Below, piece after piece: positions 6,945 through 15,092 of a DNA stretch of 16,400 bases. The first letter of the stretch is position 1; every line of letters begins with the position of its first letter. Source of the stretch: Actinomycetota bacterium (GTDB lineage: Bacteria > Actinomycetota > Actinomycetes > UBA12327); assembly GCA_003529305.1 (NCBI GenBank), contig DPWC01000045.1:1-16400 (forward strand), given 5' to 3'. Below the pieces are notes generated by a model that had not been told where the DNA came from, did not search any database, and was given only the letters and a program-made list of their open reading frames with translations. The translations under genes were made by a program, and so were the position numbers.

Positions 6945-7502
6945 TTACTCAGCAGATGTCTCAGGTTCGGCGACCACAACGCGAGCGGGGCGAACAATCC
7001 GGTCTTTGTACCGGTATCCCTGCTGAAACACGGTGATGCAGGTAGTGGTTTCGACATCCGGTGACGACTCTTGGGCGATGGCCTCATGCACCGTCGGATC
7101 AAACGGCTCCCCTGGTGCGCCGAAACCCTCCAGCCCTAAACGAGTCGCTGCGGCTTCCAAGGCTTCACCAACAACCTTGAAAGCCCCGTCGAGTTCGTCA
7201 TGCTCACGCGCACGACCGATGTCATCGAGAACCGGTAGCAGTTCCACCAATGCGGTGGCCACTGCGGCGTCGCGAACCGCCTCACGATCCCGTTCCACCC
7301 GCTTGCGGTAGTTCTGGTATTCGGCATGTAAGCGCTGCAGGTCCGCCGTGCGTTCCTGCAGATCACGCATCAGCAGATCCACATCACCAGCTAGTCCGGT
7401 GTCACCGGCTAGGTCACCTTCCAGTGAAGTCAGCTCCTGCTCCAAGATCTCCGCAACCTCGTCAGCGGTGCTGCCTTCGCCTTCGGCCGGAGGCTGACTC
7501 AC
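6945..7502 (-). CDS. grpE: GrpE nucleotide exchange factor
   Basis: A 185-residue GrpE that releases ADP from DnaK. The N-terminal 40 residues are acidic and low-complexity. A long helix/coiled coil follows (about 44-95), containing the family motif RLHAEYQNYRKRVERDRE, then LVELLPVLDDIGRA. The beta domain includes GLEGFGAPGEPFDPTVHEAIAQ and ends QQGYRYKDRIVRPARVVVAEP. The start is a GTG whose last two bases belong to the dnaK stop (GTGA overlap), indicating translational coupling. Length is in the normal actinobacterial range. Confidence 0.96.
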   Translation of the reverse strand: MSQPPAEGEGSTADEVAEILEQELTSLEGDLAGDTGLAGDVDLLMRDLQERTADLQRLHAEYQNYRKRVERDREAVRDAAVATALVELLPVLDDIGRAREHDELDGAFKVVGEALEAAATRLGLEGFGAPGEPFDPTVHEAIAQESSPDVETTTCITVFQQGYRYKDRIVRPARVVVAEPETSAE

Positions 7503-9343
7503 CGCTCATCGCCTTCATCCACGATCTCGGCATCAACGACCGACTCATCGTCATCCGACGCGGCACCATCAGCGTCTGCGGCACCACCTTCGGCCGTTGC
7601 TGATTGCGCATACATCGCCGCACCGAGTGCCTGGCTGGCCGTCGCGGCCTTCTCCGCCGCAGCGGTGATCGCATCGGTATCGGTTCCCTCAAGTGCGGTC
7701 CGAAGTTCGGCAAGCGCCGCCTCGGCCTCAGCTTTGGGCTCAGCGGGCAACTTGTCGTCGTTGTCCTTGATGAACTTCTCCGTGGAATACAGCAGCGTCT
7801 CTGCGGTATTGCGGGCTTCTACCTCGTCACGGCGCTTGCGGTCTTCCTCTGCATGCGCCTCGGCATCGCGCATCATCCGGTCAATCTCGTCCTTGCTCAG
7901 GGCAGAGCCACCGGTGATCTGCATGGACTGTTCCTTGCCAGTGCCCAGGTCTTTGGCCGTGACATGCACGATGCCGTTGGCATCAATGTCGAAGGTCACC
8001 TCAATCTGCGGTATGCCACGGGGGGCCGGGGGCAGGCCGGTCAACTCGAATGTGCCGAGCTTCTTGTTGGCCGACGCCATCTCACGCTCACCTTGGTACA
8101 CCTGAATCTGCACGGAAGGCTGGTTGTCATCGGCCGTCGTGAAGATCTCGGAGCGCTTGGTCGGGATCGTCGTGTTGCGCTCAATGAGTCGGGTCATTAC
8201 CCCACCCTTGGTCTCAATACCCAGCGACAAGGGTGTGACATCAAGCAGAAGAACATCCTTGACTTCACCCTTGAGCACACCGGCTTGCAATGAGGCGCCG
8301 ACGGCAACAACTTCATCAGGGTTGACGCCCTTGCCAGGCTCCTTGCCACCGGTGAGCGACTTCACCAGTTCGGTGACCGCTGGCATGCGCGTTGAGCCAC
8401 CCACCAACACCACCTGGTCCACATCCCTGACCGCAATGCCGGCGTCCTTGATGACTCGCTCGAACGGAGCCTTGCAGCGCGCGAGCAGGTCAGCGGTCAA
8501 TGATTCGAACTGCGCTCGGGACACCTGCTCATCCAGGAATAGCGGGTTTTTGTCGGCATCCACCGTGATGTAGGGCAGGTTCACCGAGGTTTGCTGCGAA
8601 CTGGAGAGTTCGATCTTGGCCTTTTCCGCAGCTTCCCGGATGCGCTGCATGGCCATCTTGTCCTTGGCCAGATCAATGCCGTGAGCAGCCCGGAAAGTGG
8701 CCACGAGGTGATCCACCAGTGCCTGATCCCAGTCGTCACCACCGAGTTGATTGTCGCCGCTAGTCGCCTTGACCTCTACGACACCATCGCCAATTTCCAA
8801 CAGCGAGACATCGAAGGTTCCACCACCAAGGTCGAACACCAAGATCGTCTGCTCGCCCTCTACTTTGTCGAGTCCATACGCCAGCGCAGCAGCCGTGGGC
8901 TCGTTGATGATGCGCAACACATTCAGGCCAGCGATCTCGCCGGCTTCCTTGGTCGCTTGGCGCTCGGCATCGTTGAAATAGGCCGGCACCGTGATGACGG
9001 CATCCGTGACAGTTTCACCGAGGTACTGCTCGGCGTCCTTCTTCAACTTGCCGAGGACTCGGGCGCTGATCTCCTGCGGGGTGTACTGCTTGCCGTCGAT
9101 GTCGGCTGTCTTCCAGGTGGTGCCCATGTGCCGCTTGACTGAGCGAATGGTGCGGTCAACATTGGTGACCGCCTGCCGCTTGGCGATCTCGCCAACCAGC
9201 ACTTCACCGTTCTTGGCAAACGCCACGATGGACGGCGTGGTGCGGGCGCCTTCGGCGTTGGCGATCACCGTGGGCTCGCCACCTTCAAGAACGGCCACCA
9301 CCGAGTTGGTGGTGCCCAAGTCAATTCCTACGGCTCTGGCCAT
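7499..9343 (-). CDS. dnaK: DnaK (Hsp70) chaperone
   Basis: A 614-residue Hsp70, the first gene of the operon. The nucleotide-binding domain begins MARAVGIDLGTTNSVVAV (phosphate 1) and contains IINEPTAAALAYG, FDLGGGTFDVSLL (phosphate 2) and VVLVGGSTRMPAV (adenosine site). The hydrophobic interdomain linker is DVLLLDVTPLSLGIETKGG. The substrate-binding domain and helical lid follow, and the acidic tail ends SVVDAEIVDEGDER. The region after residue 75 lacks the roughly 23-residue segment found in Gram-negative DnaK, as expected for Gram-positive bacteria. The ATG at 9343 has GGAGG 8 nt upstream. Transcription is probably controlled by HspR at the inverted repeat about 65-85 bp upstream of the ATG. 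Confidence 0.98.
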   Translation of the reverse strand: MARAVGIDLGTTNSVVAVLEGGEPTVIANAEGARTTPSIVAFAKNGEVLVGEIAKRQAVTNVDRTIRSVKRHMGTTWKTADIDGKQYTPQEISARVLGKLKKDAEQYLGETVTDAVITVPAYFNDAERQATKEAGEIAGLNVLRIINEPTAAALAYGLDKVEGEQTILVFDLGGGTFDVSLLEIGDGVVEVKATSGDNQLGGDDWDQALVDHLVATFRAAHGIDLAKDKMAMQRIREAAEKAKIELSSSQQTSVNLPYITVDADKNPLFLDEQVSRAQFESLTADLLARCKAPFERVIKDAGIAVRDVDQVVLVGGSTRMPAVTELVKSLTGGKEPGKGVNPDEVVAVGASLQAGVLKGEVKDVLLLDVTPLSLGIETKGGVMTRLIERNTTIPTKRSEIFTTADDNQPSVQIQVYQGEREMASANKKLGTFELTGLPPAPRGIPQIEVTFDIDANGIVHVTAKDLGTGKEQSMQITGGSALSKDEIDRMMRDAEAHAEEDRKRRDEVEARNTAETLLYSTEKFIKDNDDKLPAEPKAEAEAALAELRTALEGTDTDAITAAAEKAATASQALGAAMYAQSATAEGGAADADGAASDDDESVVDAEIVDEGDER

Positions 9344-9397
9344 AGCTGGTGCCTCCTGCTGCTGGGTCCGGCGCCGGGGAAGCCCGGCATCGGGGGG

Positions 9398-9427
9398 ATC
9401 CTCTCAGGTTGAGTCGGGTCGACGCAA
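9398..9427 (-). promoter_or_regulatory. Candidate dnaK promoter (TTGCGT, 18 bp, GAGGAT)
   Basis: On the minus strand TTGCGT (9427-9422) is followed, after 18 bp, by GAGGAT (9403-9398), a fair sigma-70-like pair. The predicted start of transcription is near 9391, giving a leader of about 48 nt before the dnaK ATG. The -35 box and the spacer are covered by the HAIR-like inverted repeat, the arrangement expected for repression by HspR. Confidence 0.4.
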
Positions 9428-9428
9428 C
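9408..9428. promoter_or_regulatory. HAIR-like inverted repeat, predicted HspR operator
   Basis: The 21-bp element has half-sites GTTGAGT and ACGCAAC separated by 7 bp. The HAIR consensus is CTTGAGT-N7-ACTCAAG; the left half matches 6 of 7 and the right half 5 of 7, with the exact 7-bp spacing. The symmetry extends inward, so GTTGAGTCG and CGACGCAAC match at 8 of 9 positions. An outer 7-bp inverted repeat (CAGGTTG at 9405-9411, CAACCTG at 9440-9446) overlaps it. It lies upstream of dnaK in an operon that encodes HspR, which strongly supports the call. Confidence 0.75.
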
Positions 9429-9535
9429 TTCGCTCAGTGCAACCTGCGCAATCTGGGATCTATTCCCGCCTGATGGTGCCCGGATTGCCCCGCTTCTTGG
9501 CCGTTCGGGGGAGCCCTTGGCCGCGGCTGGCGGCC

Positions 9536-9541
9536 TACCGT
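9536..9541 (+). promoter_or_regulatory. Predicted -10 box (TACCGT) for the leaderless pentapeptide-repeat gene
   Basis: TACCGT fits TANNNT and ends 6 nt before the ATG at 9548. Box and spacing are identical to those in front of dapC. This supports 9548 as the true start over upstream GTG or ATG codons in the same frame. A TTGGCC at 9517-9522 is only 13 bp away, too close for a standard -35. Confidence 0.5.
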
Positions 9542-9547
9542 GACCCC

Positions 9548-12283
9548 ATGCGGTCGGTCCCCGCTCAGCCTGCCCGGATGCCTCGTCGGCAACGGCGGAA
9601 TACGGCTGCCTTGACGGCCTGCGCGCTCGTGGCCTCGGCCGTGGCCCTGCTCGGGCCAACAGGCGTGGCCCAAGCAGCGGCCAGCTGTCCCACGGTCGAT
9701 GCCGGCACTGGGGCCTTGTCACCTGTTCCCAGCGCCAGTGAGGACCTCAGCGGGTGCGATCTGACCGGAGCGGATCTCACCGGCCTGGACTTGAGCAGTG
9801 CGGACCTGACCGGAGCAACGCTGACCGGCGCCACCTTGGCAGGCGCCGACCTGACCTCAGCGACATTGGCTGGGGTGATCTCCGGTTCACTCACTGGTAC
9901 CCCCACCGCACTGCCCACCGATTGGGTACTCGTCAACAACTACCTCGCGGGGCCTGCGGCCAACCTCACTGCTGCCACCTTGAGTGGCGCTGATCTGACG
10001 AATGTGAACCTCAGTGCAGCGAACCTCACTGGGGCAACGCTGACCGGCGCCACCCTGACCAACACTGATCTATCCTCAGCAACGCTGCGACGCGTGGTAT
10101 CCGGCTCGTTGACGGGAACACCGACTGCCCTGCCCACCAACTGGTCATTAGTCCAGGGCTACCTCGTAGGACCTGAAGCTGACCTGTCGGGCGCGCAATT
10201 GGCCGGCGCCGCATTGTCGGGACAAGATCTTGCCGGGGCCACGGCTCCGGGAATCGTGCTCACTGGTGCCGGACTCGTTGGCACTGATTTCACCGGCGCC
10301 ACCCTGACGGATGCACTCGTCGGGGGTGCCGACCTCAGCGCCGCAAACCTCACCAGCGCTGACCTCACTGGAGCCCTGCTCACCGGTTCCACCGTGGCCG
10401 GAGCAGATTTCACCTCAGCAACGCTGACCCGCTTGAAGGCATGCACCGTGGGCGGCGTGCCAGTGGCGCTGCCGACACCGTGGTCTCTGGTGGCCTCATG
10501 TCTTGTTGGGCCAACAGCTGACCTCACCGGTGGATCCTTCACCGGCGCGGACCTGTCTGAGCTCGACCTTCACGATACGAAGTTCAAGGGCGCCGATCTA
10601 GACAACGCCATCCTGGATCGCGCGAATCTGACTGGTGCTGATCTGAGCGATGCCACTTTGCGCAATACCTCGTTGACCGCCTCAACCCTGACCAATGTCG
10701 ATCTGTCCAGCGCCGTACTGACAGGCAACGATTTGGCCGGCCTAGATCTGAGCACCGCCACTCTTGATCGGATTCGACCCAGCGCGTTGACTTATTCCAG
10801 TTCCACCGCATTGCCCACGGGTTGGCGCAAAGTCGGTGCCTTCATCATTGGCCCGCGGGTGGATCTCACGGATGCCGATCTGGCCGGGCTGAGTCTTCAC
10901 GGGATGAACTTGACCGATGTCATCCTTGCGGGAGCCACCCTGCAGGAGGCAGATCTCGCCGACACCGTTCTGACAGATTCCACGATCACAGACGCCGACT
11001 TCCGACGAGCCGATCTGACTGGCGTGACCAGCGGCGGCCTCGTTGGCACGCCCTTGCACATTCCCGTCGGGTGGAGATTGATTGATGGCACCCTCCTTGG
11101 CCAAGGCGCCAAAGCCCCTGGCATCGATCTCACGGGTAGCAACCTCGCCGGGATCAATTTGACCAACGCAGTTCTCACGGGCGCCGACCTGACCGATGCG
11201 AATCTCGCCGGGGCGTACCTGATCGCGACCAACTTCAACGCAGCGACGCTCAACGGAGCAGACCTCACGGGCGCAAACATGGATGGCGTGGACCTAACGA
11301 ACGCGAAAGTGCGCTTCGCTGTTCTTCTTCAGGCCAAACTCACCGGTGCAACGCTGAAGAACACGGATCTGCACAACTCGAATCTGACCTATGTCAACGC
11401 CAAAGGCTCTGATGCAACTGCCGCTGATCTGACCAATGTCGATCTGACCTACTCCAGTTTCTACGGCGCCGACCTGACCACTGCCAACTTGCTCAGCGCC
11501 CGTGGCATTACAACGGCCAATGTCGATTCGGTCACTTGGCGACAGACCATCTGCCCCGACGGAACGATCTCTGAGGCCCACCTCGGAGGCTCGTGCATCA
11601 ATGCCCTGGACACCACAGCGCCCCGGGCAGCTATCACCGCTCCGAGTGGAAGTTTCCAGTCCGCTGCGTCGTTCGCCGTGCGCTGGCGAGGTACCGATGC
11701 TGAGTCACCAGTGGTCTCCTACCAGGTGCAGAGTGCACAGCGGCCAGCCCGAAGCACTCAGCCACTGTCACCGTGGACCGATTGGCGGGCCTTCACCACG
11801 GCGACCTCCGGAACTTTCGCCGGTGTCCCCGACACCGCCTACTGCTTCAGGGTCCGCGCAACTAACGCAGCGGGCTTGGAAAGTTCGTGGTCATCCGTGG
11901 CATGCACCACCACCCCACTAGATGACCGTGCCCTGACCCGCAGCAGCGGATGGCGCTTCCTGACTGGTCCGGCATCTCTGAAGTTCTTCAACAACACCAC
12001 GACTGCGTCAGCTCGCAGTGGTGCGGCACTGACCTCACCAACATCGCGAACGGTCAAGCAGGTAGCGCTGGTGGCCTACAAGTGCCGCACCTGTGGTTCA
12101 GTCACCATCTTCGTCGGCTCCACCAAAGTGGCGTCTACTTCGCTGCGGGCCAACACCTCAGGTTCGCGCTCACTGATCACTCTTCCCGCCCTGAGAACAG
12201 CGAAGTCAGGCAAGATTCGCCTGATCGTCGGCAGTGGTGGCGGTCAAGTGCGCATTGATGCAGTGCTTTCGCGATCCAGCTGA
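9548..12283 (+). CDS. Secreted pentapeptide-repeat protein with C-terminal Fn3-like and beta domains
   Basis: A 911-residue predicted exported protein. A long twin-basic n-region (MPRRQRRN), a hydrophobic core and AQA-type cleavage near residue 43 form the signal peptide. Residues about 65-660 are dominated by A(D/N)LxxAxL pentapeptides, which fold as right-handed quadrilateral beta helices. They are interrupted by five copies of a linker of about 33 residues with the pattern TALPTxW.LV..YL.GP.ADL. After the helix comes VTWRQTICPDGT and GGSC, a motif common behind such repeats. Then there is a fibronectin-like domain (about 695-790, ending YCFRVRATNAAGLESSWSSVACTTTPLDDRAL) and a final beta-rich domain with a KCRTCGSV cysteine pair. 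No sortase motif or C-terminal membrane anchor is seen. Function is unknown; adhesion or a surface/extracellular scaffold is only a guess. It is divergent from dnaK. Confidence 0.85.
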   Translation: MRSVPAQPARMPRRQRRNTAALTACALVASAVALLGPTGVAQAAASCPTVDAGTGALSPVPSASEDLSGCDLTGADLTGLDLSSADLTGATLTGATLAGADLTSATLAGVISGSLTGTPTALPTDWVLVNNYLAGPAANLTAATLSGADLTNVNLSAANLTGATLTGATLTNTDLSSATLRRVVSGSLTGTPTALPTNWSLVQGYLVGPEADLSGAQLAGAALSGQDLAGATAPGIVLTGAGLVGTDFTGATLTDALVGGADLSAANLTSADLTGALLTGSTVAGADFTSATLTRLKACTVGGVPVALPTPWSLVASCLVGPTADLTGGSFTGADLSELDLHDTKFKGADLDNAILDRANLTGADLSDATLRNTSLTASTLTNVDLSSAVLTGNDLAGLDLSTATLDRIRPSALTYSSSTALPTGWRKVGAFIIGPRVDLTDADLAGLSLHGMNLTDVILAGATLQEADLADTVLTDSTITDADFRRADLTGVTSGGLVGTPLHIPVGWRLIDGTLLGQGAKAPGIDLTGSNLAGINLTNAVLTGADLTDANLAGAYLIATNFNAATLNGADLTGANMDGVDLTNAKVRFAVLLQAKLTGATLKNTDLHNSNLTYVNAKGSDATAADLTNVDLTYSSFYGADLTTANLLSARGITTANVDSVTWRQTICPDGTISEAHLGGSCINALDTTAPRAAITAPSGSFQSAASFAVRWRGTDAESPVVSYQVQSAQRPARSTQPLSPWTDWRAFTTATSGTFAGVPDTAYCFRVRATNAAGLESSWSSVACTTTPLDDRALTRSSGWRFLTGPASLKFFNNTTTASARSGAALTSPTSRTVKQVALVAYKCRTCGSVTIFVGSTKVASTSLRANTSGSRSLITLPALRTAKSGKIRLIVGSGGGQVRIDAVLSRSS
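9755..11500 (+). repeat. Coding pentapeptide repeat tract (15-bp period) with five linker modules
   Basis: Codons for A-(D/N)-L-(T/S)-x recur with a 15-bp period, seen in DNA as variants of GCCGATCTGACC. The linkers start at about 9872, 10091, 10430, 10769 and 11021. Starts are 219, 339, 339 and 252 bp apart, that is 73, 113, 113 and 84 codons. Short near-identical blocks (GCAACGCTGACCGGCGCC in the first two helix segments) suggest growth by internal duplication, with later divergence towards the 3' end. Confidence 0.85.
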
Positions 12284-12293
12284 GTCCGGCGAT

Positions 12294-12299
12294 TACGCT
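12294..12299 (+). promoter_or_regulatory. Possible -10 box (TACGCT) upstream of etfD
   Basis: TACGCT fits TANNNT. It lies in the 87-bp gap after the pentapeptide-repeat gene and would start transcription near 12306, about 65 nt before the chosen etfD ATG. Read-through from the upstream gene is equally possible, as no terminator hairpin was found between them. Confidence 0.25.
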
Positions 12300-12370
12300 G
12301 ACCCTCGCGATGATCCCGATGGACCCGATGCTCCGCGGGACGCGAGATGCCAGGAGGCTCAGTGAGTGAG

Positions 12371-14554
12371 ATGACAGTTCGCCTCGTCATCGGTCTGGGT
12401 CTGACCGTTGTCCTGCTGGCTGCCGCCGCTGGACGCGCACGCTTTCTGCAACGGCTCGCATTCAGTGGCCAGGCCGCACCAGCGCGTGAGGACCAGCCGC
12501 GCAAGTTTGTGGTGGCGCAGGTCGAAGAAGTCCTCGGTCAACGCAAGCTCCTGCGCTGGACCATTCCGGGCTTAGCGCACTTCTTTGCCTTCTGGGGCTT
12601 TCTCGTTCTTGGCCTGACGATTATTGAGGCCTACGGCGCACTGTTTCAGCCGGACTTTCACATTCCCTTGGTCGGTACCTGGCCCGTCGTGGGTTTTGCC
12701 GAGGACCTTTTCGGAGTGCTCGTCCTTGTGGCCATCGTGTTGTTCGCCCTGATCCGCATTCGCAACAATCCATCGAAGAAGGGCCGGTCCTCGCGGTTCT
12801 ACGGCTCACACCTTGGTGCGGCGTGGCTGGTCTTGTTCATGATCTTCAATGTGGTGTGGACGCTGTTCCTCTACCGAGGTGCTCAGGTCAATACCGGCAA
12901 CTTGCCATTTGCCAGCGGTGCCTTCGCCACAGAGATCGTCGCATCGTGGCTCGCGCCGCTAGGCCAACAAACCAATCAAGTTCTCGAAACGATCGGCATC
13001 TTGCTACAGATCGCGGTGATCTTGGTTTTCTTGCTCATCGTTCTCTACAGCAAGCATGCTCACATCTTTTTGGCTCCGTTGAATGTCTCTTTCGGCCGCA
13101 AACCCAATGCGCTCGGACCCTTGCGCCCGATGCGGGTCAATGGCGAACCAGTGGATTTCGAGAAGATCGACGAACTTGACGAAGACGCTGTTCTTGGTGT
13201 CGGCAAGATCGAAGACTTCACCTGGAAGGGCTTCCTCGACTTCGGTACTTGTACGGAATGCGGTCGGTGCCAATCCCAGTGCCCAGCATGGAACACCGAA
13301 AAACCGCTGTCACCGAAGTTGCTCATCATGAATTTGCGCGACCACGCGTTCGCCAAGGCGCCGTACCTGATTGCCGAATCCCACCCGACCTATCTGGGGT
13401 CGCACGGCGGCACAACGCCCGCCGCAACCATTGATACTGCCGCGCTGCCGGCCTCAGCCCAGCAGGCACTCGAACGACCTCTAGTTGGTGAATCCGAAAC
13501 GGACCCGCACGGATTCTCTTTTGCTGGCGGCGTTATTGACCCTGATGTGCTGTGGTCGTGCACGACCTGTGGTGCCTGCGTCGAGCAATGTCCCGTGGAC
13601 ATCGAGCATGTTGACCACATTGTTGACATGCGGCGCTACCAGGTGTTGATGGAGTCATCGTTCCCCACCGAACTCTCTGGACTGTTCAAGAACCTCGAAA
13701 ACAAGGGCAACCCGTGGGGCATGAATGCCAGTGACCGTCTGTCTTGGGCCGAGGAATTGGATTTCGATATCACTGTCATCGGTGACTCGGTAGAGAGCGC
13801 GGCCGAAGTGGAGTACCTGTTCTGGGTTGGTTGTGCAGGTGCCTTCGAGGATCGCGCCAAGCGCACCACCCAGGCCGTCGCCGAACTGCTGCATATGGCT
13901 GGTGTGAAGTTCGCAGTCTTGGGCGAAGGTGAATCGTGCACCGGTGATTCGGCACGACGGGCGGGCAACGAGTTTCTCTTCCAGATGCTGGCGATGCAAA
14001 ATGTCGAGGTTCTCAACGAGGTCGGAGCCACCAAGATTGTGGTGACCTGCGCCCACTGCTTTAACACTCTGGCCAATGAGTATCCGCAAGTTGGCGGCCA
14101 CTACGAGGTTGTGCACCACACCCAACTGCTGGATCGACTCGTCGACGAGGGACGCTTGACCCCGGTGAGCCCCATTGATCAGAAGGTCACCTACCACGAT
14201 CCCTGCTATCTGGGTCGGCACAACAAGATTTACTCCCCACCCCGCGCGCTGACCCGTGCTGTTCCTGGCTTGTCACTGGAAGAGATGCCCCGCAACAAGG
14301 ACAAGGGCTTCTGCTGTGGGGCCGGTGGAGCGCGCATGTGGATGGAGGAGAAGCTCGGCACTCGCGTGAACATCAATCGCACGCAGGAAGCCATTGCTAC
14401 TGGAGCCGACACCATCGCTGTGGGGTGCCCGTTCTGCCGGGTGATGATCAGCGACGGTGTCGCCGCAGTGCAATCAGATGTCGAGCAGGAGGATCAAGTC
14501 ACCGTGGTTGATGTGGCTCAACTTCTGTTGGAATCGGTGCGCCCGTCGAGCTAG
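12371..14554 (+). CDS. etfD: EtfD-like membrane Fe-S oxidoreductase (ETF:menaquinone oxidoreductase type)
   Basis: A 727-residue protein joining a membrane domain to heterodisulfide-reductase-like modules. The first 250 residues hold about six hydrophobic segments (NarI/HdrE-like). They are followed by two 4Fe-4S motifs, C294xxC297xxC300xxxC304P and C397xxC400xxC403xxxC407P. Two cysteine-rich CCG domains come next: one begins near C488 and includes CAHCFNTLANEYP, the other has HDPCYLGRHN, then FCCGAGGARMW and GCPFC. This architecture is that of M. tuberculosis Rv0338c (EtfD), which takes electrons from ETF, reduced by acyl-CoA dehydrogenases, to menaquinone. AGGAGG at 12352-12357 is 13 nt before the ATG at 12371 and 4 nt before an in-frame GTG at 12362; an ATG at 12347 would lie upstream of that site and is less likely. 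The final TAG is shared through CTAG with the converging gene. Confidence 0.87.
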   Translation: MTVRLVIGLGLTVVLLAAAAGRARFLQRLAFSGQAAPAREDQPRKFVVAQVEEVLGQRKLLRWTIPGLAHFFAFWGFLVLGLTIIEAYGALFQPDFHIPLVGTWPVVGFAEDLFGVLVLVAIVLFALIRIRNNPSKKGRSSRFYGSHLGAAWLVLFMIFNVVWTLFLYRGAQVNTGNLPFASGAFATEIVASWLAPLGQQTNQVLETIGILLQIAVILVFLLIVLYSKHAHIFLAPLNVSFGRKPNALGPLRPMRVNGEPVDFEKIDELDEDAVLGVGKIEDFTWKGFLDFGTCTECGRCQSQCPAWNTEKPLSPKLLIMNLRDHAFAKAPYLIAESHPTYLGSHGGTTPAATIDTAALPASAQQALERPLVGESETDPHGFSFAGGVIDPDVLWSCTTCGACVEQCPVDIEHVDHIVDMRRYQVLMESSFPTELSGLFKNLENKGNPWGMNASDRLSWAEELDFDITVIGDSVESAAEVEYLFWVGCAGAFEDRAKRTTQAVAELLHMAGVKFAVLGEGESCTGDSARRAGNEFLFQMLAMQNVEVLNEVGATKIVVTCAHCFNTLANEYPQVGGHYEVVHHTQLLDRLVDEGRLTPVSPIDQKVTYHDPCYLGRHNKIYSPPRALTRAVPGLSLEEMPRNKDKGFCCGAGGARMWMEEKLGTRVNINRTQEAIATGADTIAVGCPFCRVMISDGVAAVQSDVEQEDQVTVVDVAQLLLESVRPSS

Positions 14555-15024
14555 CCCTCTTCTGGTGACATCTGTGGTGGTGTCTGTGACTTCTTGCCCC
14601 TTCTCCAGACGGCCGCTGTGACGGCTGCAGCTATGACGATCTTGCCGAGGAAGAGCCAAAACCCCAACCAGTCTGCGGTATCTCCGAAGGCACTGACCAC
14701 GCCGGCGTAGTGGGTGATCAGCAGTGCCCAGAAAAGCGACAAGCCCGAGAGCACAACAGCAACCGAAGCATTGGGCTCTCGCTTCTCTAGCGCTCGCTGC
14801 CCCCAGCTCAAGCCCACAAGGGGCGGGGTGAACATCGCGACCATGGCAGGAATGTTTTTGACCCACGCACCCCATCCGTAGGTGTCACCTTCGCCGAAAC
14901 TGGTGGTCTTCGTGATGAACAGCACCCACACAAGGAAGACGACGGTGGCTAGGGCTTCCGCTACTACCGCAACAAGGATCGATCGCGAGGAGTACCAGCC
15001 TTCTGCTCGGTCGTCAGCCGTCAT
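14551..15024 (-). CDS. Small four-helix integral membrane protein of unknown function
   Basis: A 157-residue protein with four predicted membrane segments: about 17-38 (LVAVVAEALATVVFLVWVLFI), 60-80 (NIPAMVAMFTPPLVGLSWG), 90-114 (VAVVLSGLSLFWALLITHYAGVV) and 120-145 (WLGFWLFLGKIVIAAAVTAAVW). The tail is short and basic. The ATG at 15024 is chosen because GGGGAGT lies just upstream; an alternative start at 15096 adds 24 residues with no ribosome site. I do not recognise the family and see no catalytic motif. It is downstream of dcd on the same strand, separated by a terminator-like hairpin, and its stop overlaps that of etfD (shared CTAG). Confidence 0.7.
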   Translation of the reverse strand: MTADDRAEGWYSSRSILVAVVAEALATVVFLVWVLFITKTTSFGEGDTYGWGAWVKNIPAMVAMFTPPLVGLSWGQRALEKREPNASVAVVLSGLSLFWALLITHYAGVVSAFGDTADWLGFWLFLGKIVIAAAVTAAVWRRGKKSQTPPQMSPEEG

Positions 15025-15092
15025 GTCACTCCCCTGATGATCTGCTGACCATCGTGGGGCATTCCGCGGTGCTACACAGAGGCCTGAGGTCA

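Noticed and set aside
6124..7026. 300-codon open frame on the plus strand opposite dnaJ and the end of grpE
   Set aside because: It lies wholly antisense to well-conserved genes, has no recognisable domain or ribosome site, and its composition (Arg/Ala/Thr-rich) is that of a reverse frame in G+C-rich coding DNA.
7604..9142. Long plus-strand open frames (229 and 183 codons) opposite dnaK
   Set aside because: Long antisense frames opposite dnaK are a known artefact of its codon use. Neither shows a conserved motif, and dnaK itself is intact throughout.
9429..9447. A second HAIR site immediately beside the first
   Set aside because: With the required 7-bp spacing the half-sites match the consensus at too few positions; only the looser outer inverted repeat was kept as a note.
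9437..9547. N-terminal extension of the pentapeptide-repeat protein from the GTG at 9437
   Set aside because: It would put 37 residues of Pro/Arg/Gly-rich sequence before a good export signal and would overlap the dnaK regulatory region. The ATG at 9548 sits 6 nt after a -10 box.
9755..11500. CRISPR-like or tandem non-coding repeat array
   Set aside because: The 15-bp periodicity stays in one open reading frame and encodes A(D/N)Lxx pentapeptides, so it is a protein repeat.
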